Of a stretch of DNA of 64,000 bases, positions 15,795 to 24,688 are shown in pieces. The notes beneath the pieces were generated by a model. That model was not told where the DNA came from, did no database searches, and saw nothing but the letters and a program-made list of their open reading frames with translations. This DNA comes from Flavobacteriaceae bacterium UBA7684 (GTDB taxonomy: Bacteria > Bacteroidota > Bacteroidia > Flavobacteriales > Flavobacteriaceae), in the NCBI GenBank assembly GCA_002482885.1, contig DLGW01000016.1, forward strand, positions 197,111-261,110, given 5' to 3'. A program made the translations under genes and the position numbers. The number at the start of each line of letters is the position of its first letter. Position 1 is the stretch's first letter.

Positions 15795-18641
15795 TTAATA
15801 AATAACTTTTACCGTTTCTTTTTCTCCGTTTTTATAAGTAACTGAAAGTATCAACAAACTATTCGTAGGATTAATGGTACTTATAGAATGTTTACTGCTA
15901 TTTATAAGATCTGAACTGTATAAAACGCTTCCTAGCTGATTAAAAACTGTAATATTTGAAAAGTCTGATTCTGAAGATTCTAAATTTATTTGATGATTCT
16001 GAACATACACCGCTGTTTTTGTTACTGTTGGAATTTCTTCAATAGAAAGATTTTTATTTTGATAATTAATCACAAATCGATCATCAAAGGTTCCAATTTC
16101 TGATTCAAATTCGTAATGTCCTAATTTTAAGTTGTGAATATTGCCTGTGTATTTATCTTCCAAATAAACATTTACTTTTTCAAAGGCACCTTCAAATTTT
16201 TCTATTTGTATTTTGTTTTTGGCTTTAGAGGAGACTTTAAATCCAAGAGTGATTTCATCTCCGTAGTGAAAAGGAAGTCCTTTACCTTGTATAGCTAATT
16301 TTATAGGTTCTGCAGCATTCTTGTATATGGAATAGAAAGTAAATACATTATTTCCTGAGGCTGTTTTAGAATCATATCCTCTGTCAATTCTGTCGGTAGC
16401 ATTGGCTACATAACCTAATAATATTTGTTTAGTATACCCTTCTTCGTTGGACATGTTTAACCACAATCTGTTTTTAGGTATTGCGTTAGATTTTTTAGCA
16501 GTCTTGAAAAACTGAGAATTATTACCCGCGGCTCGGTGTGCGTTTTTAAACGTAACCGTACCGCCAGAAAGAGCTTCTACAAAAAATCCTTGTCCGGCAG
16601 CAATATATTTATCAGGAGCCATAATACCTCCCACCAAATTCCAAATGGCATAATCAGCAGTTGAAAACGTTCCTCTATCATTTGCATAATCACTAACTCT
16701 TGTGCTGTGAGTCCATAAATAAACCTCTCCACTAATACCTGCATTATCTGGATCAGTTAAAAAAAGTTCTGCATCCAAAGCACTAGGGTAAGGATTCCCT
16801 AATAAATTCCAACTTTCAGTAGTTCCCATAGCGACACCCACAGATATATCTCCGTTGTTTGGACTTCCTGTAAAACTTACTGGGGTTGAAACAGCATTAT
16901 TTTTATCCGTATTATCTGTTCTAACAATAGTACCTACCCCAGAAGTGCTACTTCCTCCAGCAGCCCATGACTGAGTTGTTGCGTTAAAGGTATATCTTTT
17001 AGATCCTGTTATACTACCAAGACTAAATCCTGAAACAGGCGAAGCCCAATAAGTGTAATCAAACTTATACATCGGTTGCGAATCTCTTTTGTAAGTGATA
17101 GACCCTGAATCTAATCCATTATCGTTAACCTGAACTAAAGAAGCATTATTTTCAAAAGTCAACGTTCCTCCAGAAACCACCAATTCATCTTCTAAATCTA
17201 AAGTGTGTCCTGAATTAATAACGATATCCCCTGCAGTTACGTTACATCCGCAACCATCTATATCTCCAGTTGAACTGAAATCCTCATCAAAATAAACATA
17301 TTTACTACCATCTGGCGCTCCGTTAGTCCAAACACCACCACTCCATCGGGTGTCATCTATATCATATTCCAATATAATTTCTCCTCGGGCACCGGTTCCT
17401 CCTGTGCGGGCGCCACCATTACTTCCCATGGCACCACCTCCGCCCCCACCAGCAGCTATTCCTGTATTTCCATTTCCAACAGTACTCCTTAAAGCTCCTC
17501 CAAAACCACCAGAGCCTCCGCCTTGTCCACCTGCTCCAGAAGTTTTTGCGGCTGTACTAACATTCCCACCTGTGGTTCCTGTTACCCCACTAGCACCACC
17601 ACTAGAATCTGTAGCCGTTCCACCGCCGCCACCGCCAGAGCCATTGCCTGCGTCTGCCGTTCCTCCTGCTCCGCCATTGGCAGTCAAAGTAATTCCATTA
17701 TAACTTAAAGTTGTTGTTTTTCCAGTAGTTCCATTTGCTCCAGAGGTTCCCGACGTAGTTCCACCAACAGTATAAGTAAAGTTCCCACCTCCAGAGGTAT
17801 CAAAAACTTTTTCAATATAACCGCCACCGCCGCCACCGCCGCCATATTTATTATTAGAAGAAGTAGTACCACCACCAGAACCACCACCACCCCAAACTTT
17901 AGCCGTAACGGTATTTACCCCACAAGGTACTTTCCAAGTTTGAGCGGTACCCGTTGTAAAAGTTTGACTTGGATTTCCCGGGATGATATAAGTAAATTTT
18001 ACACGACCATTAGCCCCTGTACCTCCGGTTTTGTTAGATCCTTGTTTCCAAGCACCACCGCCACCGCCACCAGGAGCTGTACCTGGTTGACCGTTATTAG
18101 CACTTGTTTGAGCCCCTTGACCCCCATCACCACCTGCACCGCCGGCACCACCATCACCCGCTACTGCACCACCATCTGTTCCTGCAGAACCATCAATAAC
18201 GGTTCCGCCTGAACCGCTACCTCCAGCGCCTCCAGTACCTGGATTACCTGCCATACCTCTTGTACCACCATTTGCTGTTAAAGTAATCCCACTATAAGAA
18301 ACTGTTGAAGGATTACCATTGGTACCGTTAGACGAGTTACCTGTAACTGATGCTCCTACGGTATAAGTAAATGAACCACCACCACTTGTATCAAATGTAT
18401 AGGTTACGTAACCGCCGCCGCCGCCGCCACCGCCTTTAAAACCATTGGTTCCTGAACCGCCACCTGAAGCACCGCCACCCCAAACCTCAACCACCACTTG
18501 AGTAGCACCTGTAGGTACATTCCAAGTAGCGCCTGTGCCTGAATCAAAACTTACGGATTGGGCAAAAGAATATTGGTAACCAAATAAAAGTAGGGATGTT
18601 ATAATCTGTAAGGAAAAGTAAAACGAGTAGTTTTTCCTCAT
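15795..18641 (-). CDS. Large glycine-rich secreted protein with duplicated Gly-rich domain and T9SS-type tail
   Basis: 948 residues. A signal peptide ends near SFAQ. Two tandem copies of a ~190-residue domain follow (about residues 29-218 and 222-425). Each begins with W-N/K-VP and V-x-VWGGG, has a run of 7-8 Gly, then F-T-Y-TVGG and GITLTANGG. The rest resembles exported beta-sandwich segments (SYKRDSQPMYKFDYTYWASP) of flavobacterial surface proteins, ending in a ~90-residue T9SS sorting-like tail. Such proteins are probably adhesins or coat components; the role is unknown. The long proline frames on the opposite strand are shadows of its Gly codons. Confidence 0.8.
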   Translation of the reverse strand: MRKNYSFYFSLQIITSLLLFGYQYSFAQSVSFDSGTGATWNVPTGATQVVVEVWGGGASGGGSGTNGFKGGGGGGGGYVTYTFDTSGGGSFTYTVGASVTGNSSNGTNGNPSTVSYSGITLTANGGTRGMAGNPGTGGAGGSGSGGTVIDGSAGTDGGAVAGDGGAGGAGGDGGQGAQTSANNGQPGTAPGGGGGGAWKQGSNKTGGTGANGRVKFTYIIPGNPSQTFTTGTAQTWKVPCGVNTVTAKVWGGGGSGGGTTSSNNKYGGGGGGGGYIEKVFDTSGGGNFTYTVGGTTSGTSGANGTTGKTTTLSYNGITLTANGGAGGTADAGNGSGGGGGGTATDSSGGASGVTGTTGGNVSTAAKTSGAGGQGGGSGGFGGALRSTVGNGNTGIAAGGGGGGAMGSNGGARTGGTGARGEIILEYDIDDTRWSGGVWTNGAPDGSKYVYFDEDFSSTGDIDGCGCNVTAGDIVINSGHTLDLEDELVVSGGTLTFENNASLVQVNDNGLDSGSITYKRDSQPMYKFDYTYWASPVSGFSLGSITGSKRYTFNATTQSWAAGGSSTSGVGTIVRTDNTDKNNAVSTPVSFTGSPNNGDISVGVAMGTTESWNLLGNPYPSALDAELFLTDPDNAGISGEVYLWTHSTRVSDYANDRGTFSTADYAIWNLVGGIMAPDKYIAAGQGFFVEALSGGTVTFKNAHRAAGNNSQFFKTAKKSNAIPKNRLWLNMSNEEGYTKQILLGYVANATDRIDRGYDSKTASGNNVFTFYSIYKNAAEPIKLAIQGKGLPFHYGDEITLGFKVSSKAKNKIQIEKFEGAFEKVNVYLEDKYTGNIHNLKLGHYEFESEIGTFDDRFVINYQNKNLSIEEIPTVTKTAVYVQNHQINLESSESDFSNITVFNQLGSVLYSSDLINSSKHSISTINPTNSLLILSVTYKNGEKETVKVIY

Positions 18642-18804
18642 GAGTTTAGTTTAATAAGAGTTGTTGAATACAAAATTAAACATTATTCAATACAATGTCA
18701 ATAAATAGAACCCAAAGTTACTCGTTATCAACTTCTTAAAACACAATTTAACTATTGTTTATCCTTATGTGTGAATAATTTTTTTCTTGAAATAAAAATT
18801 ATTT

Positions 18805-18812
18805 TAGTTTTG
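18805..18812 (+). promoter_or_regulatory. Bacteroidota -7 box (TAGTTTTG) for the TonB-receptor-like gene
   Basis: A perfect TAnnTTTG 16 bp before the ATG at 18829, with a TTG at 18787-18789, 15 bp upstream of it, slightly closer than the usual spacing. Confidence 0.5.
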
Positions 18813-18828
18813 CGCCTTTCTTAAAAAT

Positions 18829-21630
18829 ATGGCCCAACCGATTTTTAGAAAAATAATCCTTGCTTTTTGTTTGGGATTTTTTTCTGTGATATACCCTCAA
18901 GAAACTGGCAACTTAACTGGTAAAGTAGTTGACAGTCAAAGTTTTAAAACCATCAATGGTGTAGTTGTATCTATACAAAATACTTCATTTACGCAACTGA
19001 CCAATCCTTCGGGAGTCTTTGATTTTACTATGGTTCCCATAGGAAATCACTTAATAAAAATAGAACATACAGGGTATCAATCTCAGTTAATTTCTGTTGT
19101 AATTGAATCCCACAAAACGACTGATTTAGGCATAGTTTTTTTAATAGAATCTTTAGAAAACCAGATAAATCCCCACTTAGTTTCTTTATCTGAAGACGAT
19201 TTGAATGAAGAAGGCGCGCAAAATCAGCCGATAATCTTCTTAAATTCCAATCGAGATGCTTTTCAAAAGGCTGCCGCATTTAATTTTAGTCCTTTTAGAT
19301 TTAGATGGCGGGGATTAGATAACGCTTACGCTCCTGTTCTATTAAACGGACTAGACATGAATTCCTTTAAGGATGGAAGACCTCAGTGGAATCAATGGGG
19401 CGGGCTGAATGACATCATTCGAAACCCAGTCATTAGCAACGGAAGTCAGGCCAATGAATTTACTTTTGGAAACATCGGCGGGGTACAGCATTTTAATTTA
19501 AGGCCAAGTGCTTTTAAATCTGGAACTCGAGTATCCATGGCTACTTCTAATACTCATTTTAACCATCGACTGATGGTTACTCACGCCTCGGGTATTTCTA
19601 AAAAAGGTTGGTCTTATGTGATTTCCGCTTCTAAAAGATGGGCGGATGAAGCTTATTTTGAAGGCACTTTTTTTGATGCTCAAGCACTTTTTTTAGGAAT
19701 AGAGAAAAAATTAAACCCTCAACATCGCTTATACTTAACAGCTATTGGTTCTATGGTTAATCGAGGATTAAATTCTTCGAATACACAAGAGGTTACCAAC
19801 TTGGCAGGAATCAATTACAATAGTTTTTGGGGATTCCAGAACGGAAAAAAAAGAAACTCTAGGACACGAAATCAAGAAGAACCTCTATTCATTTTATCGC
19901 ATGAATGGGAAATAGATGAAAAAACCAAATTACAATCCAACCTTTCATATCAATGGGGTTCATTAAGCATCAGCAGATTAGATTTTAATAAAGTCAACAA
20001 TCCCGACCCTAGTTATTATAAAAACTTACCCAGCCACTATTTAAATGTTTTTGATGCTGAAAATCAATTTACACCTGATTACAATAAAGCAGCACAAGCA
20101 AGGGAGTATTTTAGTTTGAATTCGCAGATTAATTGGACAGATTTATATGCTGCCAATCTAAGACACAACCACCAAGGCGAAAGTGTTTATGCTTTAGTTG
20201 CAGACCAGAATTACAATCAACATTGGCGAGCGAGTTCATTATTTACCAAACAAATCCATTCAAACATACAATGGCAATCGGGTATTCAATTTAAAAAACT
20301 AAAAACCGAAAATTTTAGACGTTTAATAGACTTATTAGGCGGAACCTATTACTCAGATACCGATGCCTTTTTATATGGGAATCAAGCACAACCGAATCTA
20401 TTGACTCCAAACCGAAGAGCCGTTGAAGAAAATCGAATCCGATACAACTACAATACTGATGCACTAAGCGCCGAAATTCACAATCAAATACAATTACAAC
20501 TGAATCGTTGGGAATTATACTTGACTCAAGTATTTAATTACACCCAATACCAACGCGAAGGATTGTATCAAAACGGATTGTATCCTAATGAATCCCTAGG
20601 AAAAAGTCCAACCATTTCTTTTGAAAACATCGGCGGAAAAATGGGTGTATTATACAAATACAATGGGTTTCATTTTTTTGAAATGAATGGACAGGCCTTA
20701 GGTAAAGCGCCGTATTTACAAAACACGTTTAGCAATGCCCGATTGAACAACCGAATCGTAAATGATTTAAAAAGCGAATGGATTGTGGGCGGAGACGCTT
20801 CTTATTACTATCGATCTTCGGAATTAAAAACCCGATTAACGGGGTACTTTTCATCTATAAAAAACAGCACCAACATTGCTTATTACTATACCGAAGGATT
20901 GGGCGTTTTTAATCAATATCAAAATACCGAAGGAGTATATCCGAACGCTTTTGTGTCGGAAATTACTACAGGAATGAACAAAACCAATCTGGGTATTGAA
21001 ATCAGTTTAGATTATAAAATAAGCCCCGTTTTACAAGCCAATGCAGCTTGCAATTTAGGGCAATATACTTATTCCAATAATCCTTGGCTGTACGTTAACA
21101 TTGACAATCTACAAACCGAAATAGATTTAGGAAAATCTTACCTTAAAAATTATAAACAAGGCGGCATGCCTCAACACGCTTATTCCGTAGGATTATCTTA
21201 CAGAAACCCAAACTATTGGTGGAGTGCGATTAATTTTAATTACTTAACACACAATTATTTAAATATCAATCCACTACTTAGAACGGATAATTTTTTTATG
21301 AATCCAGAGGATATTTCAGGCTTTCCTTTTCTGGAAGCTTCTGAAAATCAAGCCCGAAACCTACTCAAACAAGAACGGTTAAGCAATGTATTTACCATTA
21401 ACTTGATTGGAGGAAAAACCTGGAAAATTAAAGAGCAAACCTTAGGTGTGTTTGTTGCGTTTAACAACTTATTAAATCATCAATATAAAATTGGCGGATA
21501 TGAACAAGCCAGAAACGCCAATTACCGAGAACTTTTAAATGACCAAGCTTCGGGAACACGCACTTTTGGACCTAAATATTTTTACAGTTTTGGCAGAACC
21601 TTTTTTATCAATTTTTATATCCAACTATAA
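18829..21630 (+). CDS. TonB-dependent-receptor-like outer membrane protein with carboxypeptidase-like N-terminal domain
   Basis: 933 residues. A signal peptide ends near VIYPQE, then a carboxypeptidase-regulatory-like beta-sandwich (GNLTGKVVDSQSFKTINGV, about residues 26-105). A plug-like region (RFRWRGLDNAYAPVLLNGLDM) and a long beta-barrel end in an aromatic C-terminus (FFINFYIQL), as outer-membrane barrels do. Such receptors usually take up a complexed nutrient with TonB energy, but no substrate is suggested. No clear TonB box was seen. The DUF5689 lipoprotein gene follows after 1 bp, so the two act together. Confidence 0.82.
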   Translation: MAQPIFRKIILAFCLGFFSVIYPQETGNLTGKVVDSQSFKTINGVVVSIQNTSFTQLTNPSGVFDFTMVPIGNHLIKIEHTGYQSQLISVVIESHKTTDLGIVFLIESLENQINPHLVSLSEDDLNEEGAQNQPIIFLNSNRDAFQKAAAFNFSPFRFRWRGLDNAYAPVLLNGLDMNSFKDGRPQWNQWGGLNDIIRNPVISNGSQANEFTFGNIGGVQHFNLRPSAFKSGTRVSMATSNTHFNHRLMVTHASGISKKGWSYVISASKRWADEAYFEGTFFDAQALFLGIEKKLNPQHRLYLTAIGSMVNRGLNSSNTQEVTNLAGINYNSFWGFQNGKKRNSRTRNQEEPLFILSHEWEIDEKTKLQSNLSYQWGSLSISRLDFNKVNNPDPSYYKNLPSHYLNVFDAENQFTPDYNKAAQAREYFSLNSQINWTDLYAANLRHNHQGESVYALVADQNYNQHWRASSLFTKQIHSNIQWQSGIQFKKLKTENFRRLIDLLGGTYYSDTDAFLYGNQAQPNLLTPNRRAVEENRIRYNYNTDALSAEIHNQIQLQLNRWELYLTQVFNYTQYQREGLYQNGLYPNESLGKSPTISFENIGGKMGVLYKYNGFHFFEMNGQALGKAPYLQNTFSNARLNNRIVNDLKSEWIVGGDASYYYRSSELKTRLTGYFSSIKNSTNIAYYYTEGLGVFNQYQNTEGVYPNAFVSEITTGMNKTNLGIEISLDYKISPVLQANAACNLGQYTYSNNPWLYVNIDNLQTEIDLGKSYLKNYKQGGMPQHAYSVGLSYRNPNYWWSAINFNYLTHNYLNINPLLRTDNFFMNPEDISGFPFLEASENQARNLLKQERLSNVFTINLIGGKTWKIKEQTLGVFVAFNNLLNHQYKIGGYEQARNANYRELLNDQASGTRTFGPKYFYSFGRTFFINFYIQL

Positions 21631-21631
21631 A

Positions 21632-22450
21632 ATGAAAAAATTCATCTTATTATTATTTATTATCTTACTAATATTCCCTACTGCTTGTGTAAATGAGCAA
21701 GATTTTTCTACCCCAAACTTAAGTTGTAACGAACCCGCAATAACAGCAAATAAGTCCGTTGAAATGATTAAAGAAAAAGCAACTGCTTTACCTGCTTTGT
21801 ACGAAGGAGACGACGTGATTGAAGGTTATGTAACCTCTAGCGATAAAGGGGGTAATTTTTATAAAACCATTTCTTTTCAGACCGATACCAAAATTGGATT
21901 TAGTGTTCCTGTAGACGACACCAACTTGTATGTGAATTTTGAACCCGGCAGAAAAGTGTACCTCAAACTCAAAAACAATTATTTTGATTTGAATTACAAC
22001 AGTTTAAGAATTGGTTCTTTGTATGTTTACCCAGGTTCCAGAACCGCAACCATAGGACGTTTATCGATTTTTGAATACAAAAAAATCTTATTGCGTTCTT
22101 GCCAAGTCGTTTCTGAAGAATTTTTAGTTCAAAAATTAACCATAGAAAACATTAACGATAGCCATTTAAACACCTTAGTGGAATTTAATCAGGTTCAATT
22201 TACGCAGGACGCCCTAGGTAATCATTTGTACGAAATCACTAAAGATACCGGTGGGGCAACCAATCATTTGATTACGGATGCATCGGGTAAAAAATTAATT
22301 GTACGCACCAGTAGTTTTGCTTCTTTTAAAGAAGAATTAGTTCCAGAAAACAGCGGAACCATTAAAGGAATTTTAACTAAATATGGTAATGATTATCAGT
22401 TAATGCCCAGATATTTTTCGGATATTCAATTAACGGAGCCTAGGTTTTAG
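21632..22450 (+). CDS. DUF5689-type lipoprotein
   Basis: The frame is open further upstream (from 21539), but that part overlaps the receptor gene; the ATG at 21632 starts a classic lipoprotein signal (KKFILLLFIILLIFPTAC, lipid Cys19). The mature 254 residues contain the pattern GYVTSSDKGGNFYKT followed by an OB-like beta region and a C-terminal GILTKYGNDYQLMPR, as in DUF5689 proteins. It is coupled to the receptor (1 bp gap) and is probably its outer-membrane partner. Ligand unknown. Confidence 0.8.
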   Translation: MKKFILLLFIILLIFPTACVNEQDFSTPNLSCNEPAITANKSVEMIKEKATALPALYEGDDVIEGYVTSSDKGGNFYKTISFQTDTKIGFSVPVDDTNLYVNFEPGRKVYLKLKNNYFDLNYNSLRIGSLYVYPGSRTATIGRLSIFEYKKILLRSCQVVSEEFLVQKLTIENINDSHLNTLVEFNQVQFTQDALGNHLYEITKDTGGATNHLITDASGKKLIVRTSSFASFKEELVPENSGTIKGILTKYGNDYQLMPRYFSDIQLTEPRF

Positions 22451-22462
22451 GTTTTTTTGTTT

Positions 22463-22497
22463 GGGCGTTCCCCGCCTAGGCGGGTCATGCCGTCGCC
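22463..22497 (-). repeat. Partial or decayed relative of the structured element
   Basis: Read on the minus strand: GGCATGACC, then a 14-bp perfect palindrome CCCGCCTAGGCGGG (22471-22484), then GAACGCCC. This copies the 3' third of the 77-nt element (CGCGACC, hairpin, GGGAACACCC). It lies 12 bp after the DUF5689 stop. Similarity is by eye and short. Confidence 0.35.
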
Positions 22498-22615
22498 AGT
22501 CGTTTTTTTTATTCCATTGCATTCCATAAAAAAGAACTCCAACAATGGCTCCGTCATTAACGCAGGGTTTCGTTTATTAAAAGGAATTTTTAGTTTTTTG
22601 TAAATCTAAATTCAA

Positions 22616-22623
22616 TACTTTTG
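22616..22623 (+). promoter_or_regulatory. Bacteroidota -7 box (TACTTTTG) for the toxin-antitoxin pair
   Basis: A perfect TAnnTTTG with TTTG at 22597-22600, 15 bp upstream. It ends 24 bp before the antitoxin ATG. Confidence 0.5.
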
Positions 22624-22647
22624 TGTTAATACCTAAAAATCATCAAT

Positions 22648-22851
22648 ATGACAGATGCACAAATTTTCTATCGATTACATGATTTAAAACCTTCTTTAAA
22701 AAGTGAGGTTTACGATTTTATTGAGTTTTTGTTACAAAAACAAAAGAAAAACAAGGAAACTAAAAAACCTCAATTTGGATGCGCTAAAAATAAATTTGTA
22801 ATATCAAAAGACTTTGATGCGCCTTTAGATGATTTTAAAGATTATATGTAA
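22648..22851 (+). CDS. VapB-like antitoxin (DUF2281-type)
   Basis: 67 residues: an N-terminal helical region (YRLHDLKPSLKSEVYDFIEFLL) typical of DUF2281 antitoxins, then a basic stretch and an acidic tail (KDFDAPLDDFKDYM) of the kind that wraps around a PIN toxin. Its stop overlaps the toxin start by one base, the usual translational coupling of toxin-antitoxin pairs. Members of such pairs commonly repress their own promoter, here the box at 22616. Confidence 0.8.
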   Translation: MTDAQIFYRLHDLKPSLKSEVYDFIEFLLQKQKKNKETKKPQFGCAKNKFVISKDFDAPLDDFKDYM

Positions 22852-23234
22852 TGAATTTACTTTTAGATACACATGCTTTAATATGGTTTTTAAATGGTGA
22901 CGATTCCATATCTTCTAAAGCCATTGAATCAATAGAAAATGTTAAGCTAAAAAAATTTGTTAGTGTAGCTTCTGTTTGGGAAGTTTCGATTAAGTTAGGT
23001 CTAGGAAAGTTAAGTTTTGAAGGAGGAACCAAATTTTTGGTTGATTTGATTGAACAAAATGATTTTCATATTTTACCTCTAACAACAGGCCATACAATAG
23101 TTTACGAAAAACTACCATTTGTTCACCGAGACCCTTTCGATAGGATTTTAATCGCTCAAGCCATATCAGATAAATTAGTTATCGTTACGAAAGATCAAAA
23201 TATTCCTCTCTACAAAGTAAAAACTATTTGGTGA
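22851..23234 (+). CDS. VapC-like PIN-domain toxin
   Basis: 127 residues with all four acidic positions of a PIN ribonuclease: LLDTHALIW (Asp6), the Glu in SVWEVSIK (about residue 44), RDPFDRILIAQA (Asp near 98) and VTKDQN. It is likely to cleave RNA, often initiator tRNA or rRNA in relatives, when freed from the antitoxin. It pairs with the gene just upstream. The 245 bp after it contain a terminator and copy 2 of the structured element. Confidence 0.88.
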   Translation: MNLLLDTHALIWFLNGDDSISSKAIESIENVKLKKFVSVASVWEVSIKLGLGKLSFEGGTKFLVDLIEQNDFHILPLTTGHTIVYEKLPFVHRDPFDRILIAQAISDKLVIVTKDQNIPLYKVKTIW

Positions 23235-23370
23235 TTGGTTTAATTAACCGTTGTTTTTAGAAGCAAGATAAAAGAGTAAAGACATTTTCAAACTTAAAAC
23301 AAAAAATCGTTAATATATATAAAGAGGATGATTGGATAAAAAATTAATTCTTTTAATAATGAGATTCGTA

Positions 23371-23396
23371 AAAACACGCCCTAAAAAGCGTGTTTT
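23371..23396 (+). terminator. Intrinsic terminator after the toxin-antitoxin pair
   Basis: Stem AAAACACGC (23371-23379) with GCGTGTTTT (23388-23396), loop CCTAAAAA. It lies 137 bp after the toxin stop and immediately before copy 2 of the structured element, the same arrangement as at 12998-13103. Confidence 0.85.
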
Positions 23397-23399
23397 TTA

Positions 23400-23476
23400 G
23401 TGTTAGCGATTGAAGCAAAGTACCGTGTACTGCAGAAAGCGCGACCTAATTCGCTTTAGCGAAGAAGGGAACACCC
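23400..23476 (+). repeat. 77-nt structured element, copy 2
   Basis: Same length and fold as copy 1 (13027-13103), with three single-base differences at element positions 14, 35 and 49, none within the paired arms. It lies between converging genes and ends 3 bp from the dprA stop codon. Confidence 0.8.
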
Positions 23477-23479
23477 AAA

Positions 23480-24583
23480 TCAAACCGCCTCAAACAACTT
23501 CCCTGGCAAAGGTTTTATCAGTCCTTTTAATTCCATGGTAAGCAACATAGACGACAATTTATAAATCGGGATTTCGCATTCCAAACTAATCATATCCATT
23601 AAAGTTTTACCTTGTTGATTTAAATAATCATACACTTTTTGTTCGGTCGGTTCTAAATCCACAAATAATTGTTTTTGAACAGGTTTGCTGAGCGCAGATT
23701 TAGCATCCCAATTTAGCATATATACCAAATCCGCTACATCGGTAAGTAAGTGTGCTTTATTGGTTTTGATAAGTTTGTTACATCCTTGACTATGTACATC
23801 CGTAGACCTTCCTGGTACCGCAAAAACTTCTCGGGAATAATCATTGGCTAAATGAGCCGTAATCATAGAGCCTCCTTTTTCGGCGGATTCTACCACAATC
23901 GTTGCTTCGGAAATACCCGCCACTATGCGATTTCTTTTTACAAAATTTTCGGGAGCAGGAATTACGGTACTCCAAAAATCCGTGATAAATCCTCCATTTT
24001 CTAGCATTTTGGGCGCATATTTTTTATTGGATTTAGGAAAGATGTCGTACAGTCCATGTGCCAAAACCCCAACGGTTTGTAATTGATGATGAATCGCCGC
24101 TGCATGAGCGGTAATATCTACCCCAAAAGCAAATCCACTCACAATAATCGGATTAAAGGGCAATAAATCTTGAACTAATTTCTGACAAAATTCTACCCCA
24201 TAATTGGTAATATTTCGGGTGCCTACAATACTAATCACCTTTTGATTTTGCCATTGAATATCGCCTTGTGTAAAAAGCAAAACAGGTCCATCGTAGCAAT
24301 GTTTTAAGCGTTCTGGATAATTTTCTTCTTTAAAAGAAACCGCCTGAATGTTGTTTTTAAGAATAAACTCTAGTTCTTGTTCCGCCTTTTGGGCATCTAT
24401 TTTATTTTTAATTGCCCAAGCCGTTGATTTTCCGATACCTTCTATGGATTCTAGTGTGATTTCAGATTCTTGAAGTACTTGCTGGGCAGAACCACACGTT
24501 TGTATGAGTTTTTTAAGAGTGACATCTCCGATTCCGTGGATGGATTGTAGTTTTAACAGGGCAATTAATTCTTCGTTTTTCAT
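23480..24583 (-). CDS. dprA: DNA-processing protein DprA
   Basis: The frame opens at 24622, but the leading 13 residues are a translation of a 15-bp tandem repeat (EPIK, QPIK), so I take MKNEELIALL at 24583 as the start (367 residues). It has an N-terminal helix-hairpin-helix region (GIGDVTLKKL), the Rossmann-like DprA core (VGTRNITNYG, SGFAFGVDITAH, GVLAHGLYDIFP, GGSMITA, VPGRSTDVHSQGCNKLI) and a C-terminal winged helix. It loads RecA on single-stranded DNA taken up in natural transformation. No other competence gene is nearby. Confidence 0.93.
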   Translation of the reverse strand: MKNEELIALLKLQSIHGIGDVTLKKLIQTCGSAQQVLQESEITLESIEGIGKSTAWAIKNKIDAQKAEQELEFILKNNIQAVSFKEENYPERLKHCYDGPVLLFTQGDIQWQNQKVISIVGTRNITNYGVEFCQKLVQDLLPFNPIIVSGFAFGVDITAHAAAIHHQLQTVGVLAHGLYDIFPKSNKKYAPKMLENGGFITDFWSTVIPAPENFVKRNRIVAGISEATIVVESAEKGGSMITAHLANDYSREVFAVPGRSTDVHSQGCNKLIKTNKAHLLTDVADLVYMLNWDAKSALSKPVQKQLFVDLEPTEQKVYDYLNQQGKTLMDMISLECEIPIYKLSSMLLTMELKGLIKPLPGKLFEAV

Positions 24584-24609
24584 TTTAATGGGTTGATATT
24601 TAATGGGTT
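24584..24609. repeat. 15-bp tandem repeat abutting the dprA start codon
   Basis: TTTAATGGGTT occurs at 24584-24594 and 24599-24609, a period of 15 bp. The first copy touches the dprA ATG (24583) on the minus strand. Confidence 0.6.
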
Positions 24610-24675
24610 CTGACCTATTCAAAAACTTGTTAATAAAAAGGTGCTTTTACACCCTGTTTACCAAAGCAAACTTTA

Positions 24676-24683
24676 TAAATTTG
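24676..24683 (+). promoter_or_regulatory. Bacteroidota -7 box (TAAATTTG) 5 bp before an ATG
   Basis: A perfect TAnnTTTG just ahead of the ATG at 24689. If used, the mRNA of the SPOR gene has almost no leader. No good -33 TTG is visible. Confidence 0.45.
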
Positions 24684-24688
24684 CTTAC

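Noticed and set aside
17350..18212. Long proline/serine-rich open frames on the plus strand
   Set aside because: They are the reverse complement of Gly codons (GGN/GCC) in the glycine-rich protein; no signal, no promoter, and composition is fully explained by the minus-strand gene.
21539..21631. Upstream start of the DUF5689 protein inside the receptor gene
   Set aside because: The ATG at 21632 begins a perfect lipoprotein signal; the upstream part is out-of-frame receptor sequence.
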